64,000 bases of DNA from an uncultured Alphaproteobacteria bacterium (GCA_902596365.1 CACJTT010000001.1:62001-126000); one strand, 5' to 3'; positions 9,461 through 18,788 are shown, numbered from the stretch's first letter. Notes: generated by a model not told the origin, from the sequence alone. Numbers and translations are program-made.

Positions 9461-10645
9461 ATGAAAAAAGAAAAAAATCCTTTTGGTGAATTAAATCTAT
9501 TTAGAAATGATCAAGTAAATAATAAAAAACTTAAAATAGGTTTTATAGGTGGCGGTCCTAATTCATTTATTGGATATACTCATAGATTAGCAGCTAGATT
9601 TGATAATAGATATCAAATTATGGCAGGTGTTTTTTCAAAAGATAAAAAAAAATCTATAGAATTTGGCAAGTCTCTGGGTTTAGATGAGCAAAGATGTTAC
9701 CATGATTATAAAGAAATGGCGGCAAAAGAATCAAAGAGAACTGACGGTGTTGAAGTAGTTGGTATAATGACTCCATCAGGAGATCACTATAAAATTGCAA
9801 AAGAATTTGCAAAGCATAAGATACACATAATTTGTGATAAACCTCTAACTGCTAACTTAAATGATGCAGAGGCACTAAAGAACATAGTAAAAAAAAATAA
9901 AATATTTTTTGCTATTACTCATAATTACTCAGCTTATCCCATGTTACGTGAAGCAAAAGATTTAGTTGATAATAACAAAATTGGGAAAATTAAATTAATA
10001 AATGTTGAATACCCTCAAGGCTATACAGTGGCTGTAAAGAAAAAAGATCAAAAAAATATTCTTAAATGGAGATTAGATAAAAATATGTGCGGACCTTCAA
10101 TGATCTTAGCTGAAATTGGCACGCATGCATATCATTTATTAAGATATGTTACAGCTTTAGAAGTAAATGAAATTTCAGCTGAAGTAAGTTCTCTTTCAGA
10201 TGAAATATCTGTTGATGATAATGCTTTTATTACACTTAGAATGAATAACAAAGCAAGAGGATCAATCTGGGTTTCATCTGCAGCAACAGGTGGAGAAAAT
10301 GGTTTAAAAATTAGAATTTATGGAACTAAAGGAGCTGTAGAGTGGTTTCAGGATGATCCAAATATATTAAAGTTTACTGAACTCAATAATCCAACTAGAA
10401 TAATTACCAGAGCTAGCAATTCTGTATCAAGTCTCTCTATGAAATCATCTAGAGTGGCGGCTGGACACCCTGAAGGTTTTTTTGAAGCTTTTGCCAATAT
10501 CTATACAGAATTTGCAGACTTAATTACATCTTCAAAGAAAAATTTATCTTCAATTCCAAGTATTGAAGACGGTGTTAAAGGTGTAAAATTTATGTTTGCT
10601 GCAAAAGAGTCTTCAGTTAAAAACTCAAAATGGATTAAATTGTAG
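9461..10645 (+). CDS. Gfo/Idh/MocA family oxidoreductase
   Basis: A 394-residue protein with the Rossmann motif IGFIGGGPNSFIG after a ~25-residue lysine-rich leader, ICDKPLT (the EKP-type motif with Asp for Glu), and EIGTHAYHLLRY, which matches the GxHxxD-type active-site helix without the Asp. The family oxidises or reduces sugars and cyclitols with NAD(P). This longer branch (ending with PEGFFEAFANIY) is common in inositol and sugar-acid loci. It starts 2 bp after the SDR stop and is followed by an IolG-like gene, so it is part of one transcript. Confidence 0.88.
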   Translation: MKKEKNPFGELNLFRNDQVNNKKLKIGFIGGGPNSFIGYTHRLAARFDNRYQIMAGVFSKDKKKSIEFGKSLGLDEQRCYHDYKEMAAKESKRTDGVEVVGIMTPSGDHYKIAKEFAKHKIHIICDKPLTANLNDAEALKNIVKKNKIFFAITHNYSAYPMLREAKDLVDNNKIGKIKLINVEYPQGYTVAVKKKDQKNILKWRLDKNMCGPSMILAEIGTHAYHLLRYVTALEVNEISAEVSSLSDEISVDDNAFITLRMNNKARGSIWVSSAATGGENGLKIRIYGTKGAVEWFQDDPNILKFTELNNPTRIITRASNSVSSLSMKSSRVAAGHPEGFFEAFANIYTEFADLITSSKKNLSSIPSIEDGVKGVKFMFAAKESSVKNSKWIKL

Positions 10646-10652
10646 AGATCAA

Positions 10653-11654
10653 ATGAGAATTAATTTTGGTATTTTGGGCGCAGGTCGTATTTCAAAAATT
10701 CATTGTCATAATATTTACAATAATCCCAAAGCTAAAATCTTAAAAATTTACGATATAAATAATAAGTCATCTGAAAGTTTAGCAAAAAAATATAAAACTT
10801 ATTCTTGCAAGGAAGATCTTGAAATATTTAAAGATCCAAAAATTGATGCGATCGTTATTGGAAGTAGCACTCCAACTCATATTAAATATCTAGATTTAGC
10901 TAACAAATATAATAAAGATGTTTATTGTGAAAAGCCTATTCATTTAAATTTGAAAACTGTTGATGCTTGTCTTAAAAGACTATCAAATCATAAAAATAAA
11001 ATTCAAATTGGTTTTCATAGACGTTTTGATCTTAGTCATATTGAATTAAAAAAAAGATTAACATCAAAAAAATATGAAGATATTGAGCAGATAAATATTT
11101 CTAGCAGAGACTCAGGCCTTCCTCCAATTTCATATTTAAAAGTTTCTGGTGGAATTTTTAAAGATATGACAATTCATGATATAGATATTTTACGATGGCT
11201 TCTTAATGATGAGATTGATGAAGTTTATGCTCAAGGTGCTGTAATGATTGATAGAAAAGTTAAAAAAGTCCCTGATTATGACACTGCCTCAATGATTTTA
11301 AAGAGTAAAAAAGGAATTTTATGTCAACTAAGTAATTCTAGAAGACAAACTGGAGGATTTGATCAAAGGATTGAGGTTTATTGTAAAAAGGGTAATTTAA
11401 ATTTAACTAATATTAAAAAAACAAGTGTTCAGGAAATTAATTCAAAGAGTGAGGTTTTTGACAACTACCCTCTTTCTTTTATTGAGAGATATAAGGAATC
11501 ATATGTAAGGGCTATAGATTATTTTATAAATTGTATTATTAAAAATATAAAACCATATCCTGGATTATTAGATGGTAGGAATTCTCTAGCAATTGCGCAA
11601 GCTTTAAGTGAGTCTGCGAAAAAATCAAAGCCCATAAAAGTAAATTTAATATGA
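10653..11654 (+). CDS. iolG: Inositol 2-dehydrogenase-like (IolG family) oxidoreductase
   Basis: A 333-residue Gfo/Idh/MocA enzyme. I chose the ATG at 10653, giving MRINFGILGAGRISKIH, rather than an upstream in-frame start inside the previous gene. Features: GAGRISK nucleotide motif, YCEKPIHL (the EKP motif), IGFHRRFD, and the active-site helix DMTIHDIDILRWL with His and Asp. All match myo-inositol 2-dehydrogenases, which make scyllo-inosose. A close paralogue is at 22997. Its stop overlaps the IolE-like start (ATGA). Inositol as substrate is family-based inference; scyllo-inositol or another cyclitol is possible. Confidence 0.82.
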   Translation: MRINFGILGAGRISKIHCHNIYNNPKAKILKIYDINNKSSESLAKKYKTYSCKEDLEIFKDPKIDAIVIGSSTPTHIKYLDLANKYNKDVYCEKPIHLNLKTVDACLKRLSNHKNKIQIGFHRRFDLSHIELKKRLTSKKYEDIEQINISSRDSGLPPISYLKVSGGIFKDMTIHDIDILRWLLNDEIDEVYAQGAVMIDRKVKKVPDYDTASMILKSKKGILCQLSNSRRQTGGFDQRIEVYCKKGNLNLTNIKKTSVQEINSKSEVFDNYPLSFIERYKESYVRAIDYFINCIIKNIKPYPGLLDGRNSLAIAQALSESAKKSKPIKVNLI

Positions 11655-12538
11655 CAATCAATATAGCAAATGCTCCTTGCTCTTGGGGTGTGGATTATGC
11701 TGATGATATTAATAATCCTGATTGGAAAAATGTTTTTAAACAAATTGCTGAAGCTGGATATAGTTATTGTGAAATTGGGCCGTATGGTTTTTTACCAAAA
11801 GACTTTCAAGAAACTCAAAATTTCTTAAATGATTTTAATTTGAATGTAGTGGGTGGGTTTATTTTTGATCATTTGCATCAATCTAATAAACATTCCATAA
11901 TTAAATCAAAAATAATTTCTACATGCTCATTTCTAAAAAAACTAAATGGGAAAGTTTTTGTAATAATAGACCATATTTCTAAAGAAAGAATGAAAACATC
12001 AGGCAAAAGAGAAATTTCAGCAGATCTCCCTGAAGACGAATATAAAGCATTAGTAAGTTTTCTAAGTGAGATTTGTAGAATTGTAAAAGAAGAATATAAT
12101 TTAATTCCAGTGCTTCATCCTCATGCAGGGACTTATATTGAGTATGAAGATGAAATTGACAGATTGCTTAATGATATAAATAGTGACTCTTTGAGCTTGT
12201 GTTTAGATACTGCTCATTTATCATATAGTGGTATTGATCCTTATCGCGCTATCTTAAAATATAATTCACTTGTAAAACACATGCATTTTAAAGATATTAA
12301 ATTAGATATTCTAAATAATGTTTATGATCAAAATATTGATTTTGATACTGCGGTATCAAATGGAGTTTTTTCTCCATTAGGTAGTGGGATGATAGATTTT
12401 AAAAAAATATACAAAAACTTGTATGAAATTAAATATGATGGATATGCAACAATTGAACAAGACATTGATCCAACACTTGGGCTTAGCGCAATTGAGTATG
12501 CAAAAAGAAGTTTAAAACATTTGAATCAGTTTGAATAA
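11651..12538 (+). CDS. iolE: Inosose dehydratase-like TIM barrel (IolE family)
   Basis: A 295-residue xylose-isomerase-like TIM barrel whose N-terminus INIANAPCSWGV is the characteristic IolE opening. Metal-ligand segments are YCEIGPYGF, VLHPHAGTY, CLDTAHLSY and HMHFKDIK. IolE removes water from 2-keto-myo-inositol to give the trihydroxycyclohexane-dione. Translationally coupled to the IolG-like gene by a 4-bp overlap, which supports a two-step cyclitol pathway. No iolD, iolB or iolC follows. It is convergent with a solute-binding-protein gene, 14 bp away, without an obvious terminator. Confidence 0.82.
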   Translation: MTINIANAPCSWGVDYADDINNPDWKNVFKQIAEAGYSYCEIGPYGFLPKDFQETQNFLNDFNLNVVGGFIFDHLHQSNKHSIIKSKIISTCSFLKKLNGKVFVIIDHISKERMKTSGKREISADLPEDEYKALVSFLSEICRIVKEEYNLIPVLHPHAGTYIEYEDEIDRLLNDINSDSLSLCLDTAHLSYSGIDPYRAILKYNSLVKHMHFKDIKLDILNNVYDQNIDFDTAVSNGVFSPLGSGMIDFKKIYKNLYEIKYDGYATIEQDIDPTLGLSAIEYAKRSLKHLNQFE

Positions 12539-12552
12539 TATAATTAATATAT

Positions 12553-13785
12553 TTATCTATATTCTAATTCTTTAGCTAATTTAGTGTAATCTTTCTCCAT
12601 TTGCTTTAAGACTGATTTTGCTTTTCCACCATTAATTAAATATTCTTTTATTGAACTTCCTACACTTTCAGTTAACAAACTTACATATGGACTTACTGGA
12701 TAGTCAGGTACTCCAGCATTTATATTTGCATTTAGTGCAGAAGCGGCTGGATTACTTTCAAGTTCACTATTGATCCATAATTCAAAATTAGAATTTGATG
12801 AAACATCATCAAAACTATACTTCATAGTATTCATAGCTGCGACAGCTTCAGATTCTACTACATATCTTGCTACTGTAAATCCCTTAAACCAAATCGTTGA
12901 TGCAGGGGTGTTACCATCACTTAGACTCAATGCTGCATGAATTGAAGTATTGTTAGATTTTAAATTGTTGTATTGGGATGCCCAAAATATACCAATTGCT
13001 GAATTACCATCTGACCAACTCTTTTCTATCGAAGCAGTATCTGCCTCAAAGTGATCAGGGTTTGAATATGCTGAAACAGATTGCATCATTTCTAAAGCTT
13101 TGATTCCAGTTTTATTTCTAATTGCTATTTTTGGACTTTCAGGATCTTTAAATAATTCTCCACCTAAACTTAAATATAAATTTACAAACATAATTGCTAA
13201 ATCTCTATCACTATTAAACATGCCACTAATTGGATATTCTATACCTGCGGATTTGAGTTCATCAGCAATTAAAAGTAGATCTTCATAAGTACTAGGAACA
13301 GACTTGTTATTTGAAGTTATAATATCATCATTAACATATATTTGTTTTGTGTTTTTAGAATAAGCAACTGCTATAGTATGTCTTCCACCAAGTTTTAACA
13401 TTTGATCCTCAGGAAAAGTAATATTATTTGACTGTAAATAGTAATCCATTGGAGCTGCTAAACCTTCATATTGAAGAATGCCTATTGTGTCATTTTCTGA
13501 GACATATGCTGTGTACCTTGCTGGCGCTAATTTCATTTTTGTAACAAAATCAAAATATTCAATATTTTCACTTTGAGATAAGTCGAAAATTATTTCATCT
13601 GTAGAACAATCTTTTGATTTTTCTAAAATTGCAGATTCAAATGAACCGGTTCTTGCAAATAATCTCACTGCACCATCCTTTTTTCTCTCTAAATCCTTTA
13701 TTTGAGTAAGATCACAATTAGCATAAACGGATAGATTAAAAATTAATCCAAATATTAGTGTAATATTTAAAAATTTGATGTTCAT
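12553..13785 (-). CDS. Extracellular solute-binding protein (family 1) of a sugar ABC transporter
   Basis: A 410-residue protein with a Sec signal (MNIKFLNITLIFGLIFNLSVYA) and a strong ribosome site (GGAGGAAT before the ATG). The body looks like a family 1 (MalE/UgpB-type) sugar-binding protein: periplasmic, with motifs such as YTAYVSENDTIGILQYEGLAAPMDYY (read in two pieces), VPSTYEDLLLIADEL and GNSAIGIFWASQYN. No permease or ATPase gene lies beside it, so it may share a transporter encoded elsewhere, for example the one at the right edge. Ligand unknown. Confidence 0.8.
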   Translation of the reverse strand: MNIKFLNITLIFGLIFNLSVYANCDLTQIKDLERKKDGAVRLFARTGSFESAILEKSKDCSTDEIIFDLSQSENIEYFDFVTKMKLAPARYTAYVSENDTIGILQYEGLAAPMDYYLQSNNITFPEDQMLKLGGRHTIAVAYSKNTKQIYVNDDIITSNNKSVPSTYEDLLLIADELKSAGIEYPISGMFNSDRDLAIMFVNLYLSLGGELFKDPESPKIAIRNKTGIKALEMMQSVSAYSNPDHFEADTASIEKSWSDGNSAIGIFWASQYNNLKSNNTSIHAALSLSDGNTPASTIWFKGFTVARYVVESEAVAAMNTMKYSFDDVSSNSNFELWINSELESNPAASALNANINAGVPDYPVSPYVSLLTESVGSSIKEYLINGGKAKSVLKQMEKDYTKLAKELEYR

Positions 13786-13919
13786 TATTCCTCCAGCAAA
13801 ATCTTATTAATAAATACTTTAATTTGGTTAAAATAAAAAAAAAAGAAAAAAATAGTATTTTTTATAATTTTTAATAACTTTAATGCTCAAATTGGAAATA
13901 TATTAAAATGTTGGCACTT

Positions 13920-14909
13920 TTATAGTTTTAGAGCTGGGTCAGTTAGCTCCATATCTGCTTCCAAACTTCTATCGGGATTTATGTTAATTTTAGACAAACT
14001 ATCATGATAATATTTTACAGCTTCATCTGATTTTAAACTACTGTTAACAACTTGTTTCATAGTTTTAACCATTAAATGCTGATCTTCACTTAAATTAATT
14101 TTTCTTCCAAACAAAGCTACTCTAGCACCATATTTATGTGCCTGTAATATTAATTCAAAACAATCTCTACTAGTTCCCTGACTCCCCCCCAATATACCAA
14201 CAACTAAGCCTGATGGATCATATGATGCTAATTCCTCCATTGCTTTTGGTCCATTATACTGAATTTTTAAAAAAAGAGGCCTTTCACTACCTATTTGCCC
14301 ACTAACAGTTTTCAAGATGCAATCATTTACATATTCGCCCATTTCCTGAATAGATAAATTTATTACAGAAGAATTAAAGACTTCCAAAAAATGTCTCATA
14401 TTGATTTCTTCAGCTTGAATTCTAAAATCTCTGTATAGGTTTAACATTGCGACATCTCGATCAACATTTTTATTAAATGTTATGGAATATAATCCAAGGT
14501 CTGCTAAATTTTTTGCATGTTTTAATTGCGCAGTAGCAAAAGGTCTTGATTCTTCTTTACTATATTCACCATTCCTTATCATTCCCCAGGTACACGAAGT
14601 ATCATTTAATCTTATAGCAGGGGTCACAGAGTTGTTTTGAAAGATTTTTTTATTAATTAATCTTTCAGCACTTGTCATCGACATAAGCATTATGTCTACT
14701 TCTTCAGATGCGGTCATAGATTCCATTTTTTTTAAATAATGTTCATAACTTGCTGTTTTATTTGTTAAAGTACCATTATTTTCTCTTATATATCCAGGAG
14801 CTCTAATACCTGCAGCCATATCTGCATCTTTTGCATCTGCAATTATAAAATCAGATGCTTTATAGTTGGAAGAAATTATATTTTTTAACTTGATATCTAA
14901 GGATTTCAC
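13920..14909 (-). CDS. Class I aldolase-like (DeoC/LacD-fold) protein, GTG start
   Basis: A 329-residue protein without a signal peptide. Late segments look like a TIM-barrel aldolase: LFLKIQYNG (strand with a Lys), GLVVGILGGSQGTSRD (glycine-rich phosphate-binding-type loop) and GARVALFGRKIN (final strand). These suggest a DeoC/LacD/FbaB-like fold that would cleave a sugar-phosphate or deoxy-keto acid. The start is GTG; an in-frame stop lies just upstream and the next Met is 30 codons in. It is divergent from an IolI-like gene and upstream of a sugar-binding protein. Fold call is moderate; substrate unknown. Confidence 0.55.
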   Translation of the reverse strand: MKSLDIKLKNIISSNYKASDFIIADAKDADMAAGIRAPGYIRENNGTLTNKTASYEHYLKKMESMTASEEVDIMLMSMTSAERLINKKIFQNNSVTPAIRLNDTSCTWGMIRNGEYSKEESRPFATAQLKHAKNLADLGLYSITFNKNVDRDVAMLNLYRDFRIQAEEINMRHFLEVFNSSVINLSIQEMGEYVNDCILKTVSGQIGSERPLFLKIQYNGPKAMEELASYDPSGLVVGILGGSQGTSRDCFELILQAHKYGARVALFGRKINLSEDQHLMVKTMKQVVNSSLKSDEAVKYYHDSLSKININPDRSLEADMELTDPALKL

Positions 14910-14999
14910 TTACACTACTCATAAATTATTATGTTAGTTTTGCAATATTTTATATATCATTATTAATAAATTAGTTAGTTAGTTATATAATGTGTAAGT
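14908..14999. promoter_or_regulatory. Inverted-repeat arms flanking a divergent promoter region
   Basis: An 8-bp arm ACTTACAC at 14908-14915 over the GTG start of the aldolase-like gene is matched by GTGTAAGT at 14992-14999, just before the IolI-like ATG at 15014. The arms face each other across the 104-bp divergent region, as expected for a looped or paired operator, but could be chance. The region between is A/T-rich with a short (TTAG)3 run at 14971-14985. Confidence 0.3.
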
Positions 15000-15013
15000 A
15001 AACATATTTTTTT

Positions 15014-15820
15014 ATGAAAATTTCTATTAATCATAGTATTTGCCCAAGTTTAAGTTATGAAAATTTTTTTAAATTAGCAAAAGATTTAGAAATACCAAAT
15101 GTTGAAATAAGAAATGATTTATTAAATTTAAATTTTGACTTGAAAGCTATTAATGAGATTTCAGATCTAAAAGAGAAGTATAAAATTAATGTTATCTCCA
15201 TAAACGCATTACAGAAATTTAATATTTGGAATAAAGAAAGAAAAGATGAGTTATTATTTTTGTGTAATGCGGCAAAAAAAATTAATTGCAAAGGAATAGT
15301 TTTAGTACCATTAAATTCTGGTAAATATTATGAAGAAGATCAAAGGCTTAGTTTATTAAAAAATTCACTTAATGAAATAGGTTTCATATTATCAGATTAT
15401 GAAATAAAGGGATATGTAGAGCCTTTAGGATTTAAATCTTCATCACTAAGGTATAAGTCTGATGTTATTGATTTATTAGATACTATAGAAAATAAAAGTA
15501 AATTTTCTTTAGTGCATGATACTTTTCATCATACTGTTGCAGAGGATAAATCAATTTATGTTGAACATACCTCTATTGTACACATTTCTGGAGTTAAGAA
15601 CTTAGTAGAAGAGTCATATAATTTTACAGATGAAATGAGAGAACTTATAGATGAATCTGATAGGATAAAAAATGTTGAACAAATTAATTTTTTTTTAAAA
15701 AATAAATTTAATGGTTTTTTTTCAATAGAGCCTTTTTCAGAAAAAATACAACAATCAAAGAATCATTTACAATTAATTAAGGAGACATTAAAATTTATTA
15801 ATCAACATCGTTACTATTGA
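15014..15820 (+). CDS. Sugar phosphate isomerase/epimerase-like TIM barrel (IolI-like)
   Basis: A 268-residue xylose-isomerase-like TIM barrel. The N-terminus MKISINHSICPSLSYENFFKLA and the segments VEIRNDL, GIVLVPLN, GYVEPLGF, LVHDTFHHT, VHISGVK and FFSIEPFS match the metal-binding strands of the IolI/IolH/Hyi group, which isomerise inososes or related keto sugars. It is divergent from the aldolase-like gene and upstream of the Frc-type ABC transporter. A role in cyclitol or keto-sugar metabolism is likely; the exact reaction is not readable. Confidence 0.75.
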   Translation: MKISINHSICPSLSYENFFKLAKDLEIPNVEIRNDLLNLNFDLKAINEISDLKEKYKINVISINALQKFNIWNKERKDELLFLCNAAKKINCKGIVLVPLNSGKYYEEDQRLSLLKNSLNEIGFILSDYEIKGYVEPLGFKSSSLRYKSDVIDLLDTIENKSKFSLVHDTFHHTVAEDKSIYVEHTSIVHISGVKNLVEESYNFTDEMRELIDESDRIKNVEQINFFLKNKFNGFFSIEPFSEKIQQSKNHLQLIKETLKFINQHRYY

Positions 15821-15942
15821 TTTTTTGATTTAATTTTACCTATAAAAAAGTGTTTGACTGGTAAATAATTGAAAAAACATCATTTTTTAATATATATTAT
15901 GTAAATATTTAAAAAAAATTATTAATTCATTTTATTTTTTTA

Positions 15943-15969
15943 TTGCTTTCATTGCCTTTTTAGTATGAT
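15943..15969 (+). promoter_or_regulatory. Possible sigma-70 promoter upstream of the sugar-binding protein gene
   Basis: TTGCTT at 15943-15948 and TATGAT at 15964-15969 are separated by 15 bases, shorter than the ideal 17. They lie 30 bp before the ATG, in a 179-bp gap that otherwise holds only A/T-rich sequence and the gggaggaa ribosome site. Weak candidate. Confidence 0.3.
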
Positions 15970-15999
15970 AATTAGGTAATTTATTCAGGGAGGAATAAT

Positions 16000-16959
16000 A
16001 TGAAAATTAAATATTTATTACTAGCTATAGCGTTTGTTTTAGGATCTTTTTCTGCAAATGCTGTAAAAATACCTGTAATTGTTAAAGATAGTACTTCTCC
16101 ATTTTGGCAAATAGTTCTTGATGGCGGATGTACTGCAGGTGCAGAATTAGGTATTGAAGTTCCATTATTAGGACCAACTTCAGAAGCAGATATTGCTGGT
16201 CAAATCAACGTACTAGAGGATGCTGTTGCAGGAGGAGCTGATGCTATTGTTATAGCTGCAACTTCTTTTGAAGGTCTAGGTGCACCAATTGATGAAGCAG
16301 CTAAATCAGTGCCTGTAGTTGTTATCGACTCAATTGCAGATTCAAAAAATCACGCATCTTTCATGACTACAAATAATGTAGAAGGTGGAAGAATGGGTTG
16401 CCAACATATGGTTGATTTAATTGCTGAAAAACATGGCGCACCAGAAGGTGAAGTTGCCATCGTTAATTATGGAGCTGGACCAAGTTCACTTCGTGATAGA
16501 ATTCAAGGTTGTAATGAAGTTTTAGACAGTTATCCTGGCATTGAACTTGTTGCTACAAAAGTTGGTGATTTTACAACAACTAGACAGTTAAATGATTCAC
16601 TTGACTTAATTACTACTTTCCCAAATCTTAGAGGTATCTTTGATGATGCGTTATTTGGAGGTTTAGGAACAGGTCAAGCGCTTAAAGAAACTGGCAAAGC
16701 TGACGATATTATTGCTGTTACATTTGATAGTAGTGATGAATTAATCAACTACATCAATGATGGTACTTTAAAGGGTTTAATTATTCAAGATCCTTGGGGT
16801 ATGGGTAATATGGGCGTAAAAGCTGCATTTGATGCATCTCAAAATGGAAAAGTATTAGCACCTTTCGTTGATACGGGAGCTACTTTAGTTACAAAAGCTA
16901 ATATTAATGATGCTGCAATTGATGCTAAGTTAAATCCAAGTTTGGATTGTAAGCCGTAA
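16000..16959 (+). CDS. Periplasmic sugar-binding protein, Frc/Rbs type
   Basis: A 319-residue periplasmic-binding protein of the LacI-like (Peripla_BP_4) type with a Sec signal ending SFSANA, and a strong ribosome site (gggagg). It shows DSTSPFWQIVLDGGCTAG near the N-terminus and IVNYGAGPSSLRDRIQGC mid-protein, as in ribose/fructose/inositol binders. It is first in the run binding protein - permease - ATPase. A strong terminator-like hairpin follows it, which would make the binding protein more abundant than the membrane parts. Fructose or a cyclitol is the likeliest ligand (inference from the single-domain ATPase and the nearby kinase). Confidence 0.88.
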   Translation: MKIKYLLLAIAFVLGSFSANAVKIPVIVKDSTSPFWQIVLDGGCTAGAELGIEVPLLGPTSEADIAGQINVLEDAVAGGADAIVIAATSFEGLGAPIDEAAKSVPVVVIDSIADSKNHASFMTTNNVEGGRMGCQHMVDLIAEKHGAPEGEVAIVNYGAGPSSLRDRIQGCNEVLDSYPGIELVATKVGDFTTTRQLNDSLDLITTFPNLRGIFDDALFGGLGTGQALKETGKADDIIAVTFDSSDELINYINDGTLKGLIIQDPWGMGNMGVKAAFDASQNGKVLAPFVDTGATLVTKANINDAAIDAKLNPSLDCKP

Positions 16960-16972
16960 GTTAAAATTATTT

Positions 16973-17006
16973 AAAACCCCCTTGAATTTTAGGGGGTTTT
17001 TTTTTA
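16973..17006 (+). terminator. Intercistronic terminator/attenuator after the sugar-binding protein gene
   Basis: Ten-pair stem AAAACCCCCT / AGGGGGTTTT (16973-16982 with 16991-17000) with an eight-base loop and a T-run at 16997-17006. It lies between the binding-protein gene and the permease gene of the same transporter. Partial read-through would set the subunit ratio. Confidence 0.85.
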
Positions 17007-17024
17007 ATAAGAAAAGATAAAATT

Positions 17025-18017
17025 ATGGATTTAATGGAATTATTTACAGGCCCAAGAAAAGGGGCAGTTGCCGACCCTCGTGTTGCAAGATTAAGAATGT
17101 ATTTAAATAATCTTGCTGTTTTTTTTCTAGTTTGTGCAATGTGGATTACTTTATCTTTGGTAACATCTACTTTTGCTACAACAGGTAATATTACAAACGT
17201 GCTTAGACAATCTTCATTATGGTCAATTATAGCAATTGGACAAACAGTTGTCTTGATTACCGCTGGTATAGATTTATCAATTGGATCTGTTGTTGGACTA
17301 TCAAGTTGTATAGTAGCTCTTATGTTAAATAAAGGTTATCCAATATCTGTATCTTGTGTATTCACTTGTTTATGTGGTTTAGGTGTAGGGGCCGTTCATG
17401 CATTTGGAATAACTAAAGGAAAACTTCCTCCTTTTATTATGACACTCGCAGGTTTAACGACTTGGTTTGGAGTTGGTTTATTGATTACTGGAGCAATGCC
17501 AATTGGAAATTTACCTGCTGATTTCAAAAATTTTTCCAGAGGAGATGTTCTAGGCATTCCAAATCTATTTTTATGCGTAATAGGAGTTATGATTCCAACT
17601 TATATTATTTTAAATCACACTCGTTTGGGTAATCATTTATATTCAATAGGAAGTAATCGTCCTGGAGCAGAGTTAAATGCTGTACCTGTTACAAGAACTA
17701 TATTTTTTGCCTACATGTATTCTTCTTTACTTGCATCAATTGTAGGCATTCTAGTTGCGGCAAGGCTTAGTTTAGGTATAGCATCCAATGGGTTTACATG
17801 GGAACTTCAAGCTGTTGCATCTTCAGTTATAGGTGGTACTAGTCTTTTTGGAGCTGTCGGAGGAGTCTTTGGTCCAGTACTTGGTGCAACCGTTCTTTCA
17901 ACAATTAATAATGGTGCTAACCTCTTAAATGTTCAACCTTATTGGCAAAGAATTTTAACAGGTGTAATTATTGTTGCAGTTGTATTCTTTGATCAGTTGA
18001 AAAAAAGAGGTAAATAG
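17025..18017 (+). CDS. Sugar ABC transporter permease, RbsC/FrcC type
   Basis: A 330-residue inner-membrane protein of the branched-chain/ribose permease family with about ten hydrophobic helices. Family-typical segments: IAIGQTVVLITAGIDLSIGS (residues about 66-85), PPFIMTLAG, GNHLYSIGSN and SSVIGGTSLFGAVGG. The single permease probably homodimerises around the ATPase. It starts 19 bp after the T-run of the terminator and ends 3 bp before the ATPase gene. Confidence 0.92.
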   Translation: MDLMELFTGPRKGAVADPRVARLRMYLNNLAVFFLVCAMWITLSLVTSTFATTGNITNVLRQSSLWSIIAIGQTVVLITAGIDLSIGSVVGLSSCIVALMLNKGYPISVSCVFTCLCGLGVGAVHAFGITKGKLPPFIMTLAGLTTWFGVGLLITGAMPIGNLPADFKNFSRGDVLGIPNLFLCVIGVMIPTYIILNHTRLGNHLYSIGSNRPGAELNAVPVTRTIFFAYMYSSLLASIVGILVAARLSLGIASNGFTWELQAVASSVIGGTSLFGAVGGVFGPVLGATVLSTINNGANLLNVQPYWQRILTGVIIVAVVFFDQLKKRGK

Positions 18018-18020
18018 TAA

Positions 18021-18755
18021 ATGACAGAAATTGTCAATTTATCAAATATTTATAAAAGTTTTGGAGCTGTTCAGGCTCTTATAGATTTTAATTTATCTAT
18101 AAATGAAGGTGAAATAGTTGGTTTGATGGGTGACAATGGAGCTGGAAAATCTACTCTTTTAAAAATATTGGCTGGAAATTTTTTACCAACATCAGGTAAT
18201 ATAAATTTTAATGGAGAAGATGTTGTTTTTAATAATCCAAAAGATGCAAGAAAAGCAGGGGTGGAAGTTGTTTATCAGGATCTAGCCTTATGTGATCATT
18301 TAACTGCTGCTAAAAATATTTATTTGAGTAGAGAGGCTAAAAGATTTGGTTTTTTATTAGATCATAAAAAAATGAATGAGACTTCTCAAAAACTTTTAGA
18401 TGAATTAAATTCAAGTGCAAGACCTGGAGATGTCGTTACAGGAATGTCTGGAGGGCAAAGACAGGCAATAGCAATTGCTCGAACAAGATTATCTGAGCCT
18501 AAAATAGTTCTAATGGATGAGCCTACTGCGGCAGTAAGTGTAGCACAAGTTCCTGTAATATTAGATTACATTAGGAGTCTTAAAAAACAAAATCATTCAG
18601 TTCTTCTGATAAGTCATAGATTGCCTGATATTATGGAAGTTTGTGATAGGATTGCAGTTATGCGTCTTGGAGAGAAAGTTTGTGATAAAAATAAATCAGA
18701 TTGCAATCCTGAGGAAATAACAGGGTTAATTACTGGTGCAATTAAAAGTGCCTAA
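18021..18755 (+). CDS. Sugar ABC transporter ATP-binding protein, single-domain FrcA type
   Basis: A 244-residue ATPase with one nucleotide-binding domain: Walker A GDNGAGKST, signature MSGGQRQAIAIAR, Walker B VLMDEPTAAV and switch LISHR. Sugar ATPases of the RbsA/XylG group normally have two fused domains near 500 residues. The single-domain form is typical of the rhizobial fructose transporter FrcBCA. Together with the fructokinase-like gene two ORFs downstream this makes fructose (or a related ketose) the best guess. In the signature-downstream region AAVSVAQV, Ser-Val stands where SALD-type loops usually have Leu-Asp, as in other FrcA-like ATPases. Confidence 0.9.
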   Translation: MTEIVNLSNIYKSFGAVQALIDFNLSINEGEIVGLMGDNGAGKSTLLKILAGNFLPTSGNINFNGEDVVFNNPKDARKAGVEVVYQDLALCDHLTAAKNIYLSREAKRFGFLLDHKKMNETSQKLLDELNSSARPGDVVTGMSGGQRQAIAIARTRLSEPKIVLMDEPTAAVSVAQVPVILDYIRSLKKQNHSVLLISHRLPDIMEVCDRIAVMRLGEKVCDKNKSDCNPEEITGLITGAIKSA

Positions 18756-18788
18756 TTGAAATTTATAATAAAAATATAATTTGAACTT

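Noticed and set aside
10596-10652. Longer N-terminus for the IolG-like protein
   Set aside because: The extra 19 residues lie within the preceding gene; the Rossmann strand begins right after the ATG at 10653.
14971-14985. Short (TTAG)3 tandem repeat
   Set aside because: Too short to be more than an A/T-rich microrepeat; no sign of phase variation.
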